The notes under the pieces are model-generated. The model was not told the DNA's origin and made no database searches. It was given only the letters and a program-made list of their open reading frames with translations. A stretch of 27,664 nt of DNA from a virus, in the IMG/VR virus record IMGVR_UViG_3300031726_000037, positions 1 to 27,664 of that record; one strand, written 5' to 3'. Each line of letters starts with the position of its first letter. The first letter of the stretch is position 1. Below are positions 7,942 through 14,649 of this stretch, piece after piece. The position numbers and the translations under genes were made by a program.

Positions 7942-8106
7942 ATGGATAATAAAATTTTAGACAATACACTACCTAAAGCTAATTTAAAATTTATCATATT
8001 CCATAAGCCCACAAAAACTGAGATAATAATGCCTGTATTAAGCATTTGTGATGAGTATAGTGAATTGGCATTTGGAACAAGTGAAAAAGATTATGATGGC
8101 AAGTAA
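7942..8106 (+). CDS. Hypothetical 54-residue protein, possibly a truncated gene
   Basis: The frame starts MDNKILDNTLPKANLKFIIF and ends at TAA 8104-8106. I do not recognise it. It follows the beta-helix gene after 12 bases. The reading frame continues past the stop with protein-like sequence (NGIGRLPSYLGSENINDYD), so this is probably the front part of a once longer gene; see the adjoining remnant. If the stop is genuine in a living population, the product is a short soluble peptide. Confidence 0.5.
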   Translation: MDNKILDNTLPKANLKFIIFHKPTKTEIIMPVLSICDEYSELAFGTSEKDYDGK

Positions 8107-8246
8107 AATGGTATAGGTAGGCTTCCCAGCTATTTAGGAAGCGAGAATATTAACGACTATGATATATATATGTTGAGATAAATGGAATCCTACATTTATA
8201 TTCTGGGATACTTTATTCTGAAGGTAAAGAGTTCGATAAATATTAA
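8107..8246 (+). pseudogene. Remnant of the gene at 7942: in-frame stop plus AT-repeat frameshift
   Basis: Directly after the TAA at 8104, the same frame reads NGIGRLPSYLGSENINDYDIY without a start codon. It then meets the run ATATATATAT at 8162-8171. Removing one AT unit joins it to another frame reading VEINGILHLYSGILYSEGK and ending in TAA at 8244-8246. The joined product is about 100 residues in all and is uniformly protein-like, so the simplest reading is one gene with two lesions. A hairpin GCTTCC/GGAAGC lies at 8121-8142 with no T run. Sequencing error is possible for the repeat, less so for the stop. Confidence 0.45.
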
Positions 8247-8258
8247 AAAACTTTAAAC

Positions 8259-8402
8259 ATGAAAACTAAAAATGATGAAATTGACCCACTTTCAATAGAG
8301 GAAGTGAAGGATGAAAATAAGAATGTAAAAGTAGATGACACCCTTCCAAATTATGCACCATACGGCGGTGGGGGTGATGATCCACAAGACGGACAATGTT
8401 AA
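8259..8402 (+). CDS. Small acidic hypothetical protein, 47 residues
   Basis: The open frame starts MKTKNDEIDPLSIEEVKDEN and ends with a Gly/Asp-rich tail (YGGGGDDPQDGQC). It is very acidic, without membrane segment or signal peptide. It stops four bases before the start of the membrane protein gene at 8407, a spacing that suggests coupled translation. I do not recognise it. An alternative upstream extension of the membrane-protein frame overlaps its 3' end but lacks support. Confidence 0.55.
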   Translation: MKTKNDEIDPLSIEEVKDENKNVKVDDTLPNYAPYGGGGDDPQDGQC

Positions 8403-8406
8403 TTGC

Positions 8407-8889
8407 ATGAGAAAGTTTCTATCATTCACATCAAACCCAAAAGTGATTATATTAATATTTTCAATTTTTTGGATATTAAGTGTGGTTTACATGCGATTTT
8501 GTGAAAATATTAGACTTGTAGATTCTCACGGTCATTTATACGGGAAATACCCAACTTTGGGATGGAATTTTTTGGCTAAAGAGAATACACACATGCACAT
8601 CATATTACTTGATTTTATTATTTTAGCATTTATATCAAATAAACTAATAAAAAGTGTGATTTGGACTGATGTTTTGTTTATGTCACAAAAAGCAATCATA
8701 CAAATAATCGGCCTTCTTTTCGGAAAGGTTCCAGCTTGGACTAATCAAAGAATAATTGGATTATATATGACATTAGGGATATTGGTAATATTCAGTATTG
8801 TTTATAGCAAGGATTTTATTAAATTAGCGTTGATTTTATGGGATAAATTAAAAAAGCATTGTGTATGGCTAAAAACTTTTGGGATCTGA
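8407..8889 (+). CDS. Multi-pass membrane protein, 160 residues
   Basis: Unknown membrane protein. Hydrophobic segments lie at about residues 12-29 (VIILIFSIFWILSVVYM), 63-79 (MHIILLDFIILAFISN) and 116-133 (IIGLYMTLGILVIFSIVY), with weaker ones at 91-106 and 137-147. The start at 8407 (MRKFLSFTSN) is chosen over 8335 because the longer form would begin inside the preceding small gene and adds a sequence unlike a membrane protein N-terminus. It overlaps the next membrane gene by 25 bases. Together they could be a lysis or superinfection-exclusion pair, but no lysozyme is nearby to support lysis. Confidence 0.72.
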   Translation: MRKFLSFTSNPKVIILIFSIFWILSVVYMRFCENIRLVDSHGHLYGKYPTLGWNFLAKENTHMHIILLDFIILAFISNKLIKSVIWTDVLFMSQKAIIQIIGLLFGKVPAWTNQRIIGLYMTLGILVIFSIVYSKDFIKLALILWDKLKKHCVWLKTFGI

Positions 8890-9290
8890 TGGGCAGTATG
8901 CTGCTTGCCGCTGTTTTTTTTATCTTGATCTACATATTGGTCATTACGTCATGGGATGTTACCAAAGAAGCGAAATTAGCAGCAATTGTTACGATAGTGG
9001 TTGGGTTCGGTATATTCATTGCTAAATGGATTTCAAATCATAAAAAAGAAGAGTTGGGTAAAAAGGCAGATGTGGTGGATCTTGAAAGTCAAAAATTGAT
9101 TTTGAGTAATCATATAAAAGAGGACGATGAGCGGTATCATATCCATAGAAAATCAGACGATGACCGCTATGATGAAATGAAAGCCATCATTGAACAAAGC
9201 TTACATTTAGCCAAAGAGGGGCGTGAAACGGTTGTTAGAATAGAACAATGGATTTTAACAGGGCAAATAACTAAAAAAGCATATAAATAA
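8865..9290 (+). CDS. Two-TM membrane protein with coiled-coil tail (holin-like candidate)
   Basis: A 141-residue protein with two membrane segments near residues 8-28 (LMGSMLLAAVFFILIYILVI) and 37-56 (AKLAAIVTIVVGFGIFIAKW). A charged, helical, probably coiled-coil region from about 65 to 135 contains two similar units (DDERYHIHRKSDDDRYDEM). Two membrane helices plus a charged tail recall some holins and XhlA-like proteins, but no family is certain. ATG 8865 is preferred to the TTG two codons upstream. It ends 13 bases before the protease gene, whose Shine-Dalgarno site lies in the gap. Confidence 0.75.
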   Translation: MAKNFWDLMGSMLLAAVFFILIYILVITSWDVTKEAKLAAIVTIVVGFGIFIAKWISNHKKEELGKKADVVDLESQKLILSNHIKEDDERYHIHRKSDDDRYDEMKAIIEQSLHLAKEGRETVVRIEQWILTGQITKKAYK

Positions 9291-9303
9291 GGAGGAACTC
9301 AAA

Positions 9304-10923
9304 ATGCCATACACTTTAAAGGATGTAGACAAGCACAACAAAGGATTATCCAAAAAACAAAAAGCCCAATGGGTAGCGGTAGCCAATTCTGTGCTTGATA
9401 AATGTATAAAAAATGGGGATGATGAGAGCACATGCGCCGCATCGGCCATAAAACAAGCTAATGGGGTTGTTTCTACGAATCAGTTGCATGTCAATGTAGC
9501 AAATACTGGATATGTGATTAGACAAGAAACACATCAAGGTAGAAATCACATCATAGTTCCTGTTGTAATGATGGTGGAAGGTGTGCATAGCGGTTCTAAA
9601 GGAGCTTTATTGCATCAAGCAGATGAACTCGGTAAATTTCCAGCATCATGGGATGGTATTCCTGTTGTGATTAATCACCCAACCGATAATGAAGGAAATA
9701 ATGTATCAGCTAATTCTCCTGAGATAATAGATTCGGAGGTTACAGTAGGGAGAGTTTACCATGCACACATGGTTGATTCTAAATTAGTAGCGGAAGCATA
9801 TTTAGATGAAGCTAAATTAAACGAAGCATCTCCAAATGCTTTATCAGCTATAATGAGTGGCAATCCACTTGAAGTGAGCATTGGTGTTTTTACAGATGAA
9901 GAAGAAGTGCCCGGAGTGTGGCATGATGAACAATATAGTGCTGTGGCTATAAACCATAGACCAGACCATCTCGCTCTTTTGCCCGGAGGGACCGGAGCTT
10001 GTTCATGGGAAGATGGATGCGGCATTAGAGTGAATCAAAAAAAGGAAGGAGGGAATGTAATAATGAAAAATGAAAAATTAATTGATGCTATTAAAACCCT
10101 TAATTTGAATAATTTTACAATAAATGAGATCAATACCAATGAAGAAGGATATAATGTTAAAATGGAGATTCTAAGACGACTTGTAGATAGTTTAGATGAT
10201 CAAAAAGTGTATCATTATTTGGAAGAAGTGTATGATCAGTATTTTATTTATTGTGAGCGATTAAAAGAAGGAGGGGAAAGTAAATTATTTCGACAAGATT
10301 ATCGAATTGTGGAAGACCAAACTGAATTGCTTGGAGATCCTGTTGAAGTGATAAAGAAAATAGACATCGAGTATTCTCCAATTCAAAGCAATATAAAAAG
10401 GACTAAATTTAATATTAATTCAAAAGGAGGTAGTAAAATGAATGGTAAAGAAGGATGCGGACAGTGCATGGAAAAAATTGTAGCAATTATTAATACAAAT
10501 GCTGCTGGCATGACTGCTGACAACCGCGAATGGCTATTAACACAGGAAGAAGCCACTTTGGACATGTTGTTATCAAAGAAACCTGTTGAAAATAAAGTAG
10601 AAGTGAATACTTTAACATCGGAACAGATCATCAATGCGATGTCTGCCGAAGACAAAGCTGCTCTTGCTTTCGGGCGTAGGCAATTAGCTGAAAAAAGAGC
10701 TACTATGGTAAAAGGGATTCAGGATAATACCTCGAAAGAGTTATGGCCTGATGCGGTACTAAATGCACTCAGTGAAGATTTTCTTGAAAAGTTGTATACT
10801 TCTGTAAATGTAAATACAGAGAGTGATGTTAATTATGCTTTAAACGCAAATTCACGTCACATTGATACAAACGCAGAAGAAGGATTGTATCCTGTGGATA
10901 TTACATTTGACGCTAAAAAATAA
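9304..10923 (+). CDS. ChaB-like/DUF2213 prohead protease fused to scaffold-like region
   Basis: Probable capsid maturation protease joined to scaffold. Residues 1-55 (MPYTLKDVDKHNKGLS ... CAASAIKQANG) resemble the short ChaB-like segment often placed before phage DUF2213 proteins. Residues 70-243 match DUF2213: VVINHP (H125), LEVSIGVF (S192) and NHRPDHLALLP (H222) are candidate Ser/His catalytic residues of a herpes-type assembly protease; this assignment is inference. Residues 254-539 are Asn/Glu-rich and helical, as expected of scaffold. AAGGAGG lies eight bases before the start. Two more Shine-Dalgarno plus ATG sites occur in frame at codons 254 and 379, so shorter products are likely. Decoration and capsid genes follow. 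Confidence 0.88.
   Translation: MPYTLKDVDKHNKGLSKKQKAQWVAVANSVLDKCIKNGDDESTCAASAIKQANGVVSTNQLHVNVANTGYVIRQETHQGRNHIIVPVVMMVEGVHSGSKGALLHQADELGKFPASWDGIPVVINHPTDNEGNNVSANSPEIIDSEVTVGRVYHAHMVDSKLVAEAYLDEAKLNEASPNALSAIMSGNPLEVSIGVFTDEEEVPGVWHDEQYSAVAINHRPDHLALLPGGTGACSWEDGCGIRVNQKKEGGNVIMKNEKLIDAIKTLNLNNFTINEINTNEEGYNVKMEILRRLVDSLDDQKVYHYLEEVYDQYFIYCERLKEGGESKLFRQDYRIVEDQTELLGDPVEVIKKIDIEYSPIQSNIKRTKFNINSKGGSKMNGKEGCGQCMEKIVAIINTNAAGMTADNREWLLTQEEATLDMLLSKKPVENKVEVNTLTSEQIINAMSAEDKAALAFGRRQLAEKRATMVKGIQDNTSKELWPDAVLNALSEDFLEKLYTSVNVNTESDVNYALNANSRHIDTNAEEGLYPVDITFDAKK
10047..10065 (+). promoter_or_regulatory. Internal in-frame ribosome binding site and ATG (codon 254)
   Basis: AGGAGG at 10047-10052 lies ten bases before ATG 10063, in the same frame as the protease gene. 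It comes just after the DUF2213 domain ends, where a separate scaffold gene would begin. The predicted product is 286 residues starting MKNEKLIDAIKTLN. The spacing is slightly long, so this start is less certain than the one at 10438. Confidence 0.45.
10438..10923 (+). CDS. Nested scaffold-like protein from an internal start
   Basis: Within the protease gene, AGGAGG at 10425-10430 lies seven bases before ATG 10438 in the same frame, predicting a 161-residue protein that starts MNGKEGCGQCMEKIVAIINT. This equals the best ribosome sites in the window (capsid, tail tube), all of which precede genes of abundant virion proteins. The product would be the C-terminal third of the protease polyprotein, like lambda Nu3, the scaffold made from an internal start inside gene C. 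It is helical with a CGQC pair near its start. Direct evidence is the ribosome site and position only. Confidence 0.55.
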   Translation: MNGKEGCGQCMEKIVAIINTNAAGMTADNREWLLTQEEATLDMLLSKKPVENKVEVNTLTSEQIINAMSAEDKAALAFGRRQLAEKRATMVKGIQDNTSKELWPDAVLNALSEDFLEKLYTSVNVNTESDVNYALNANSRHIDTNAEEGLYPVDITFDAKK

Positions 10924-10937
10924 GAAAGGAGAAAACT

Positions 10938-11471
10938 ATGTCAAAATTTAATTCTATCATTTTAAAAAGGTATCTGCATATTCAGGAAGAATATGCCGCT
11001 GCTGCTGCAATCATTCCGGGGATGCTCGTTGAGCTTACCAGTGCTGGCACAGTTCAAAAACATTCGGGAGCTGGCAAAAGTGCAATCCCTATGTTTGCCA
11101 TCGAAGATGCTTTGCAAGGAAAAGGTATAAATCAAAATCTTGCTGCTGATAATTATGCTGTGGGGGATATTGTTCGCTGCTGGATTCCCACAAGAGGGGA
11201 CATCGTGTATGCTCTCTTAAACGATGAGGAAAAGGTTGTGATTGGTGATTTTGTTGAAAGTGCTGGAAACGGATACCTTCGCAAAGCCACTCGAACAAAT
11301 GACAGTTGGGAATCTGCTGATGCAAATCCCGGTGGTGGGCAACATTCTATTTACACTTTGCATCTTGTAGGGCAGGTTCTTGAAGCAAAGGATTTAACTT
11401 CTTTGGAAGGGTCAGAATCAAGTGCTGCAACAGCCACTACTACTCAGTATGTGCAAGTTCGAATTGTTTAA
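10938..11471 (+). CDS. Probable capsid decoration (head stabilisation) protein
   Basis: A 177-residue protein rich in Ala, Gly, Val and short strands, lying exactly where decoration proteins lie: after the protease/scaffold and directly before the major capsid gene. Features include IPGMLVELTSAGTVQKHSGAGKSA near residues 26-50, then PMFAIEDALQGKGI and YAVGDIVRCWIPTRGDIVYALL, which look like the compact beta fold of lambda gpD-like or DUF2190-like cement proteins. AAAGGAG six bases before ATG 10938 predicts high expression. The assignment comes from context and composition, not from a diagnostic motif. Confidence 0.72.
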   Translation: MSKFNSIILKRYLHIQEEYAAAAAIIPGMLVELTSAGTVQKHSGAGKSAIPMFAIEDALQGKGINQNLAADNYAVGDIVRCWIPTRGDIVYALLNDEEKVVIGDFVESAGNGYLRKATRTNDSWESADANPGGGQHSIYTLHLVGQVLEAKDLTSLEGSESSAATATTTQYVQVRIV

Positions 11472-11492
11472 TTAAAGAAAGGAGGAAAAGAT

Positions 11493-12596
11493 ATGAACGT
11501 AAATATAGACTTATTTGGAAAAGGCGGGAGCAAAGGAGCGGTTGCTAACATGATTATGTCAAATGGTAAACTCAATCCCGGAACTATGCGCCCTTTTATT
11601 GGGAGTGATGGTAATTCGTATATCACTTTTTACAAGGGAGGTGATCCTAAAAAGCCCGATAGCTATTCCACGCAGAAAATAAACACCAATGCCACGCTTA
11701 GACGTGATGAGTGGAAGCAGCTTGATGAAGCTTTGCTTGCTGTATCGCGCCAACGTCTTGGTGGTGTTCAGGATTTGATTGACAGCGGCCTTACTTATAA
11801 TCTTGGGAATGCAATGGGAACTACCGTTCTCGAATACCATGATGTGAGTGATGCTATGGAAGCCGACATGACAATGGACGGTATTTCAAGGGGAAAGAAT
11901 GATCGCCCTGATTTCAATTATCACTATTTGCCAATCCCTATAATCCATGTGGATTATGAGATCAATTCACGCGAATTGGCCGCAAGTAGGAACTTAGGCA
12001 ACCCATTGGACACTATTGACGCTGAAACAGCAGCAAGAAAAGTTCAAGAAAAGTTGGAAACAATGTTGTTTACCAACACATCATATTCTTTCGGTGAAAA
12101 AGGTTCGAATGGCAGAAATACCATTTATTCCTATGTAAATCACCCAGACCGTAATTTGGTGACACTTGGCACACATTGGGATGACCTTTCGGTAGGTGAT
12201 CGCGGCCCTGCTGTAATTGAAGATGTGATTGCAATGAAACAAGCTTCCATTAATGATTATCATTATGGACCTTGGAAATTGTATATCCCTACCAATTACG
12301 AAACCGTATTGGATATGGACTACGATGCCACAACTCCGGGAACCACTATACGTGAGCGTATTTTGAAAATCGCTGGTATTTCTGGGATCAAAGTAGTGGA
12401 CACTCTGGCCGCTGACAATGTTCTTTTGGTTCAAATGACCAGTGATGTTGTTCGTTTAGTTCGTGGTATGGGCATTCAGAATGTCGAGTGGAAATCGGAA
12501 GGCAATATGGTCACTAACTATAAGGTTATGACAATACAGGTCCCACAGATCCGTTCTGACTACAATAAACGAAGCGGGGTTATACATCTTGCTTAA
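11493..12596 (+). CDS. Major capsid protein (HK97 fold, encapsulin-like)
   Basis: Probable major capsid protein of 367 residues. The middle has the pattern seen in encapsulin-like and DUF2184-type HK97-fold shells: YHYLPIPIIHVDYEINSREL, then ASRNLGNPLDTIDAETAARKVQEKLETMLFTN around residues 160-190. The C-terminal half has WKLYIPTNYETVLDMDY and the conserved-looking VLLVQMTSDVVRLVRGMGIQNVEW. The N-terminal 100 residues could form the arm. AGGAGG seven bases before ATG 11493 is among the best ribosome sites in the window. It is followed by an AT-rich hairpin whose core recurs after the tail tube gene. Gene order strongly supports the call; the exact family is less certain. Confidence 0.9.
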   Translation: MNVNIDLFGKGGSKGAVANMIMSNGKLNPGTMRPFIGSDGNSYITFYKGGDPKKPDSYSTQKINTNATLRRDEWKQLDEALLAVSRQRLGGVQDLIDSGLTYNLGNAMGTTVLEYHDVSDAMEADMTMDGISRGKNDRPDFNYHYLPIPIIHVDYEINSRELAASRNLGNPLDTIDAETAARKVQEKLETMLFTNTSYSFGEKGSNGRNTIYSYVNHPDRNLVTLGTHWDDLSVGDRGPAVIEDVIAMKQASINDYHYGPWKLYIPTNYETVLDMDYDATTPGTTIRERILKIAGISGIKVVDTLAADNVLLVQMTSDVVRLVRGMGIQNVEWKSEGNMVTNYKVMTIQVPQIRSDYNKRSGVIHLA

Positions 12597-12602
12597 TTAT
12601 AC

Positions 12603-12621
12603 ATTTACTAATCAAGTAAAT
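12603..12621 (+). terminator. Hairpin after the capsid gene
   Basis: ATTTACT (12603-12609) pairs perfectly with AGTAAAT (12615-12621) around the loop AATCA. Only a weak T-rich stretch follows, so it may partly terminate, protect the capsid mRNA 3' end or mark a processing site. The same 13-base core, TACTAATCAAGTA, recurs after the tail tube gene. Confidence 0.4.
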
Positions 12622-12641
12622 TAATTTTAAAAAAGAGTAAA

Positions 12642-13151
12642 ATGAAACGCACAAGTAAAGTAATTGAGGATACAAAGAATAAAGAGGTTGAAGAAGTTGA
12701 AATTAAATCAACACCCGCTGCCGATGCAATTGAACCGATAGCTGATATTGTAGAGGTAGAGGTAGAGGTAGAGGTAGAAGTTCCAATTGAAAAACCAGCA
12801 ATCGCCGCCAAACAGGAAGAAGTTCCTACTCAGGTTAAAATACGATGGAGGAATGATGGAGGCACTTTGCGATTTAGGAAAAATCAGATAATTAAACCGG
12901 GCGAAAAGTTCTCAGCATACCCGGACGAAATCCCAAAAGCATTTAGGGATGTTATCATAGCTTTGGAGCCTATTCAAGAAGGCCCAATTCGCCCGGAAAT
13001 CCCGACGAATGTTGTTATGCCTGTTTACAAAATGGAACCTGCTGAAAAAGAAGGTTTTTTTGACATTTACAATGGGAATGGTAAAAAAATGAATGAGTCT
13101 CCGCTTGAAGCAGAAATAGCCACACAATTAATCAAAGACCTACAAGGATAA
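12642..13151 (+). CDS. Hypothetical protein with Val-Glu repeat, capsid-adjacent
   Basis: A 169-residue protein in two parts. Residues 1-60 are acidic and low-complexity, with a run of Val-Glu pairs (VEVEVEVEVEV) written by a six-base DNA repeat. Residues 63-110 are folded-looking and basic-aromatic: VKIRWRNDGGTLRFRKNQII then KPGEKFSAYPDEIPKAF. The C-terminus ends in ATQLIKDLQG. I do not recognise a family. It lies between the capsid gene and the glycan cassette and overlaps the next gene by one base (TAATG). A small head or adaptor protein is plausible from position. Confidence 0.82.
   Translation: MKRTSKVIEDTKNKEVEEVEIKSTPAADAIEPIADIVEVEVEVEVEVPIEKPAIAAKQEEVPTQVKIRWRNDGGTLRFRKNQIIKPGEKFSAYPDEIPKAFRDVIIALEPIQEGPIRPEIPTNVVMPVYKMEPAEKEGFFDIYNGNGKKMNESPLEAEIATQLIKDLQG
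12750..12779 (+). repeat. GTAGAG microsatellite encoding Val-Glu pairs
   Basis: Four perfect GTAGAG units (12750-12773) and one near-perfect unit GTAGAA (12774-12779) stand in tandem inside the coding region. Units are six bases long, so gain or loss changes the protein by whole Val-Glu pairs without a frameshift. Confidence 0.9.
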
Positions 13152-13864
13152 TGTGGCAAGTCCCTGAGATATGGAAAAATGGGGAATGTTGGATATTAGG
13201 AGGGGGTCCGTCGATAACTGAACAATTCAACATACCCAAAAGGATTGTTAATGATGTCATAGAAGGCAGATCTACTCCTGATGCCTACTCTCCTTATATG
13301 AAAGCAATCCACGACAAACATATTATAGGCATTAACATGTCATATAAATTTGGGGATTGGATTGATATTGTATTTTTTGGGGATAATAGTTTCTTCCTAC
13401 GGGAAAAAAATGGATTGGCTTCTTTTCCGGGTATAAAAGTTTCAAGCCATCCCAACATTGAAAAATACCCGTGGGTAAAGTATGTAGGAAGAGATACAGC
13501 ACATTCAAAAGGGATAAGTAAAAATCCTAAAATGGTATCTTGGAATGGTAATTCTGGGGCCGCAGCAATTAGTTTAGCTGTTCATCTTGGTGTTAAGCGC
13601 ATCATATTGGTTGGATTTGATATGAAATTGGATGAAAGTGGGAAACAACACTGGCATGACTTGTACCATAGACTTGAAAATCTAAGCAGACCTATACCTA
13701 AAAATCAAAAACCAAAACCGGGAGGACTTCCATTCAATAGACACCTATTGGGATTTCCAGAAATTGCAAAAGATGCAAATCGGATGGGCGTGGAAATTTT
13801 AAATGCTAACCCGGATTCAGCCATTCAAGATTTCAAAAAAGTAAATGTATGTGATTTGATTTAG
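13151..13864 (+). CDS. DUF115 / MptE- and Maf-like protein
   Basis: A 237-residue protein of the DUF115 group, which includes archaeal MptE (a pterin pyrophosphokinase) and the Maf-type proteins that help attach nonulosonic acids to flagellin. GECWILGGGPSIT (residues 11-23) carries the Gly-rich GGGPS nucleotide-binding motif, and SGAAAISLAVHLGVKRI then ILVGFDM (near 133-156) is the characteristic second half. In this setting a sugar-transfer or glycan-related role is more likely than pterin synthesis, given the nine glycan genes that follow in the same operon. Substrate unknown. It overlaps the preceding gene by one base. Confidence 0.82.
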   Translation: MWQVPEIWKNGECWILGGGPSITEQFNIPKRIVNDVIEGRSTPDAYSPYMKAIHDKHIIGINMSYKFGDWIDIVFFGDNSFFLREKNGLASFPGIKVSSHPNIEKYPWVKYVGRDTAHSKGISKNPKMVSWNGNSGAAAISLAVHLGVKRIILVGFDMKLDESGKQHWHDLYHRLENLSRPIPKNQKPKPGGLPFNRHLLGFPEIAKDANRMGVEILNANPDSAIQDFKKVNVCDLI

Positions 13865-13872
13865 AATAGCTT

Positions 13873-14646
13873 ATGAATACAATTAGAGTCTGCGGTGGAT
13901 TGGGGAATCAGTTATTTCAATATGCGTTTGGTAGATTTCAAAAATCACGAGGGATTCGTGTAAATTATGATGTTTTATGGTATGAAACAAGTCAAAATCC
14001 GATCAGGCCATTGCTCCTTAATAAATTTAATATTGATTTAGGTGAGTTTAGAAGATTAAAATATGTTAGGTCAATAAGAGAACGTGGATTTGATCTACGT
14101 AGAATCATAGACATTGGTTTTAAATATAATGGATACTGGCAATCACCTTTATATCATAAAGGAATATATCAAATCTTAAAAGAAGAAATCAAAGTAAAAG
14201 AAGAGCACTACACAGAATCATTTCTGGAATTAAAGAAAGAGATTGAGAAAACTAACTCTGTTTCATTGCATGTTCGAAGAGGTGACTATTTGAATAATCC
14301 AAATCATCTGGTTTTACCATTAGAATATTACATGAAAGCTCTACGTGTGATTTCTGTAATATGCAGTGATATTAAAATATTTGTGTTTAGTGACGACATT
14401 GAATGGTGTAAACTTAATTTTTCAAATGCGACTTTTGTCGAAATAAACCCATATCTTGAATTAGAATTGATGTCTTTATGCAAACATAACATCATTTCAA
14501 ATAGCACATTCAGTTGGTGGGCCGCATATTTGAATTCTAATCCTGATAAAAAAGTAATAGCCCCTAAGCGATGGGTTGTTAAAAATGTGGATCAGGAATT
14601 GATTGAAAAAAAGAAACTTATTTTAAACGATTGGATAAAACTCTAA
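13873..14646 (+). CDS. Alpha-1,2-fucosyltransferase family enzyme (GT11)
   Basis: A GT11-family glycosyltransferase that would move L-fucose or a close relative such as L-colitose from a GDP-sugar to a galactose-type acceptor in alpha-1,2 linkage. All family marks are present in 257 residues: GGLGNQLFQYAFG at 8-20, the donor-binding HVRRGDY at 133-139, and SNSTFSWWAAYLN near 207-219. The length is slightly below bacterial members (about 280-300). Reductase and dehydratase genes able to make its donor lie about 4-5 kb downstream. Some GT11 enzymes of colitose-containing O-antigens use GDP-colitose, so the sugar cannot be fixed from this sequence alone. Confidence 0.93.
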   Translation: MNTIRVCGGLGNQLFQYAFGRFQKSRGIRVNYDVLWYETSQNPIRPLLLNKFNIDLGEFRRLKYVRSIRERGFDLRRIIDIGFKYNGYWQSPLYHKGIYQILKEEIKVKEEHYTESFLELKKEIEKTNSVSLHVRRGDYLNNPNHLVLPLEYYMKALRVISVICSDIKIFVFSDDIEWCKLNFSNATFVEINPYLELELMSLCKHNIISNSTFSWWAAYLNSNPDKKVIAPKRWVVKNVDQELIEKKKLILNDWIKL

Positions 14647-14649
14647 ACT

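Noticed and set aside
8104-8106. Recoded stop codon (alternative genetic code) to explain the frame continuing after TAA 8104
   Set aside because: TAA, TAG and TGA all end well-supported genes elsewhere here, and a frameshift soon after the TAA points to gene decay instead.
12608-12811. Minus-strand frame with Ser-Thr repeats
   Set aside because: The repeat is just the complement of the GTAGAG microsatellite that encodes Val-Glu on the + strand.
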